Below are positions 62,107-64,000 of a stretch of 64,000 bases of DNA, piece after piece. Source of the DNA: Vibrio metoecus (lineage in GTDB: Bacteria > Pseudomonadota > Gammaproteobacteria > Enterobacterales > Vibrionaceae); contig NZ_CP035686.1 of assembly GCF_009665255.1 (NCBI RefSeq), positions 2,490,001-2,554,000 of the forward strand, written 5' to 3'. Every line of letters starts with the position of its first letter. Position 1 is the first letter of the stretch. The position numbers and the translations under genes were made by a program. The notes under the pieces are model-generated. The model saw nothing but the letters and a program-made list of their open reading frames with translations. It was not told the DNA's origin and ran no database searches.

Positions 62107-63030
62107 ATGAACAATTTCCACCAGCTGTATATTCTGACTGAACATGATGAACACTACCGCGAGCTGATCTTAGAGCGTCAGCTCGTAGGCCTTAGCGTCA
62201 CCGATGATCGCACACAAGCCACGATTTTATTGGCCGCACCGCCGATGGCGGCGCGTTGTTTGGACGACTTTCCACACTTGCAATGGCTGCATTCCGCCTA
62301 TGCGGGTGTCGATACCTTAATGGCTCCCAAACTGCGCAAAAACTATCTGCTCACCAACGTCAAAGGCATCTTCGGGCACCTGATCGCCGAATATGTGATG
62401 GGTTACGCTATCCAATATCAGCGCGATCTTCGCCTGTATCAAACCCAACAAGCTGAGCGCCTTTGGCAGCCGCGCCCTTACTCATCCTTAGCCAATCAAA
62501 CCCTAGTGATTTTAGGTACTGGCTCAATTGGCTGCCATTTGGCCCATGTGGCTAAACAGTTTGGGCTGCGAGTGGTGGGCGTCAATCGCACTGGCATTCC
62601 CGCCAAAGAAGGGCATTTTGATGCCACTTATCACATCAGTGAGCTGCCAGCCGCCTTAATGCGTGCCGACTTACTGGTGAATACGCTGCCCAATACCCCC
62701 GCAACCGAAGGGCTGCTCAATCAAGAAAATCTCAGCCACTGCCACCAGACACTGCTGTTTAACGTGGGGCGTGGCAAAACGTTGGTTGAACAAGATTTAC
62801 CTGATTTGATTGCTGCTGGGCATATCCGCCACGCGTTTTTGGATGTATTTATCAAAGAGCCACTCGCTCAAGATCATCCATTCTGGAGCAATCCGGCGAT
62901 CACCATCACGCCACACATCGCAGCAGTCAGCTTTCCAGAGCAAGTGGTCGATATCTTCGCCGATAACTACCAACGTTGGTGCGATAACTTGCCACTGCGT
63001 AACCAGATTGATTTTGAAAAAGGCTACTGA
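62107..63030 (+). CDS. D-isomer-specific 2-hydroxyacid dehydrogenase
   Basis: A 307-residue NAD(P)-dependent dehydrogenase. The dinucleotide fold has VILGTGSIGCHLAHVAKQFG near residue 137. The catalytic residues are in FNVGRGKTLVEQDL (Arg), DVFIKEPLAQDHPFW (Glu) and ITITPHIAAVSFP (His). The N-terminal substrate lobe has LQWLHSAYAGVDTLM. It resembles the GhrA-type glyoxylate/hydroxypyruvate reductases, but the substrate is uncertain. Its stop overlaps the start of the next gene by one base (TGATG). Confidence 0.9.
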   Translation: MNNFHQLYILTEHDEHYRELILERQLVGLSVTDDRTQATILLAAPPMAARCLDDFPHLQWLHSAYAGVDTLMAPKLRKNYLLTNVKGIFGHLIAEYVMGYAIQYQRDLRLYQTQQAERLWQPRPYSSLANQTLVILGTGSIGCHLAHVAKQFGLRVVGVNRTGIPAKEGHFDATYHISELPAALMRADLLVNTLPNTPATEGLLNQENLSHCHQTLLFNVGRGKTLVEQDLPDLIAAGHIRHAFLDVFIKEPLAQDHPFWSNPAITITPHIAAVSFPEQVVDIFADNYQRWCDNLPLRNQIDFEKGY

Positions 63031-63602
63031 TGCTTGAGTCACTGCTGACGGAAATTCGCCAGTGCACAGTCTGTGAACCCCATTTACCGTTGGGTGCGAA
63101 TCCAGTGATCCGCGCCCATTCGGCGGCGAAGATTTTAATTATTGGCCAAGCACCGGGCACTAAGGTGCACAACACTTCAATTCCGTGGAATGATGCCAGC
63201 GGTGATCGACTGCGCCAATGGCTCGACTTAGATCGCGATACATTTTATTGCGAAGAGAAGATCGCCATCATGCCAATGGGATTGTGCTATCCGGGCAGAG
63301 GGCGTAGCGGAGATTTACCACCGCGTAAAGAGTGTGCGCCGCTATGGCATGCCAAAGTTCTAGAGCAACTGCCCAATCGGCAACTCACTCTCCTGATTGG
63401 TCAGTATGCACAGCATTATTACCTATCGGACAAACCCACCACCTTGACCGAAACGGTACAGCAGTGGCAACGCTGGGCGCCTTCTGTTTTACCGCTACCG
63501 CATCCCTCTCCACGCAACACCTTATGGCTGAAAAATAACCCTTGGTTTGAGCAAGACATCGTCCCCTACCTACGCCATCGAGTGAAGCAAGTACTTACAT
63601 AG
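63030..63602 (+). CDS. Uracil-DNA glycosylase-superfamily protein
   Basis: A 190-residue member of the UDG superfamily: LLTEIRQCTVCEPHLPLGAN near the N terminus, then the motif A-like ILIIGQAPGTKVHN near residue 40 and the C-terminal LPLPHPSPRNTLWLKNNPWF (motif B-like HPSPRN). It lacks the four-cysteine iron-sulfur set of family 4 UDGs, so the enzymatic role is not certain. Translationally coupled to the dehydrogenase gene. Confidence 0.85.
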   Translation: MLESLLTEIRQCTVCEPHLPLGANPVIRAHSAAKILIIGQAPGTKVHNTSIPWNDASGDRLRQWLDLDRDTFYCEEKIAIMPMGLCYPGRGRSGDLPPRKECAPLWHAKVLEQLPNRQLTLLIGQYAQHYYLSDKPTTLTETVQQWQRWAPSVLPLPHPSPRNTLWLKNNPWFEQDIVPYLRHRVKQVLT

Positions 63603-63656
63603 CAAGCCGTTAGGGTTTGAGGTAGTATGGCGCGCAGATTGATTAAGGAGTAAGCC

Positions 63657-64000
63657 ATGCTTGAAACATTAACCTTGTGGTTACAGAAGTTTGATATTGA
63701 AATTGAACGCGTGATTCAACTTTCTGAAGCACTTGGCCTGATTGCTGCTATTTCTATTGCTATTCACTTGGTGTTGCATCGCGGCGTTTTACTGTGGCTC
63801 AAGCGCCACACTCGCCATGAACAGAGCGTTTGGCGCAATGCGTTGTTTAAAGAGCACCTGTTTAGTCGCGTTGCTCTACTGATCCAAGGCGTCGTGATTG
63901 CGGTGCAAACCCAGCTATGGCTGAGCCCCGGAACATTCACTTATGACGTACTGCATACCGTCACCGCCTTATGGATTGTAGTGTTCAGCATGCTGGCCTC
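63657..64000 (+). CDS. Mechanosensitive channel, YbdG-like (5' part, runs off window)
   Basis: The ATG at 63657 follows AAGGAGTAAGCC. About 114 codons are visible, with membrane helices LGLIAAISIAIHLVLHRGVLL and VALLIQGVVIAVQTQLWLS, matching the N-terminal region of the YbdG/MscM small-conductance MscS family, which protects against osmotic downshock. The pore-forming MscS core is outside the window, so the assignment rests on the N-terminal region. Confidence 0.78.
   Translation, partial: MLETLTLWLQKFDIEIERVIQLSEALGLIAAISIAIHLVLHRGVLLWLKRHTRHEQSVWRNALFKEHLFSRVALLIQGVVIAVQTQLWLSPGTFTYDVLHTVTALWIVVFSMLA

Noticed and set aside
1..64000. tRNA or rRNA gene as an integration target
   Set aside because: No tRNA clover-leaf or rRNA sequence was recognised; the island uses the fis 3' end instead.

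Overview
The window is a stretch of a Vibrio chromosome, most likely chromosome 1 of Vibrio cholerae or a very close relative. The evidence is the gene order rho-trxA-rhlB-gppA, the acetate-switch kinase gene crbS near acs, aroQ-accB-accC-prmA-dusB-fis, the gnt/edd/eda gluconate cluster, cadC-cadBA, purHD and hupA, together with ERIC-type intergenic repeats. Apart from one insertion this is ordinary core genome. No rRNA or tRNA gene was seen. Species assignment is recognition from memory, not a database result.

Left core (1-22117): ubiD (cut by the window start), an exported protein of unknown role, rho, trxA, rhlB and gppA; then crbS, an HcaT-like MFS transporter, a cNMP/CBS/DUF294 signalling protein with a DnaQ-like exonuclease, and acs; then aroQ, accBC, prmA and dusB-fis.

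Island (about 22102-41494, 19.4 kb): a previously unannotated-looking integrative element sits in the last codons of fis. It is bounded by a perfect 16-bp direct repeat that keeps fis intact, and it supplies fis with a new terminator while the original one now lies 19.4 kb away. The tyrosine integrase is at the right end. Paired 12-bp-spaced ATGTACCCC sites lie at both ends. The left end carries fifteen perfect tandem copies of a 10-bp unit, an IS3-family insertion that landed exactly on a start codon, two AlpA-type regulators, a YfjJ/inovirus-Gp2-like HUH protein and a cluster of GATC-containing iterons, which together look like a satellite-type replication and control module. The right two thirds is a defence cargo on the minus strand: hsdM-hsdS, a fused GmrSD-type nuclease, an AAA ATPase/TOPRIM-like pair, hsdR and a YgjP-like metallopeptidase, then a frameshifted class II Fic gene that ends in a solitary type I-F-like CRISPR repeat.

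Right core (41495-64000): GntR (LacI family) with its operators controls gluconate uptake and the Entner-Doudoroff genes (gntK-edd on one strand, permease-eda on the other). A Cache-type chemoreceptor, the lysine decarboxylase acid-resistance system cadBA with its membrane regulator CadC, zntR, purH-purD, hupA with a DUF1481 lipoprotein, a CNNM/CBS membrane protein, yjaG-like, a D-2-hydroxyacid dehydrogenase, a UDG-superfamily protein and the start of a YbdG-like mechanosensitive channel follow.
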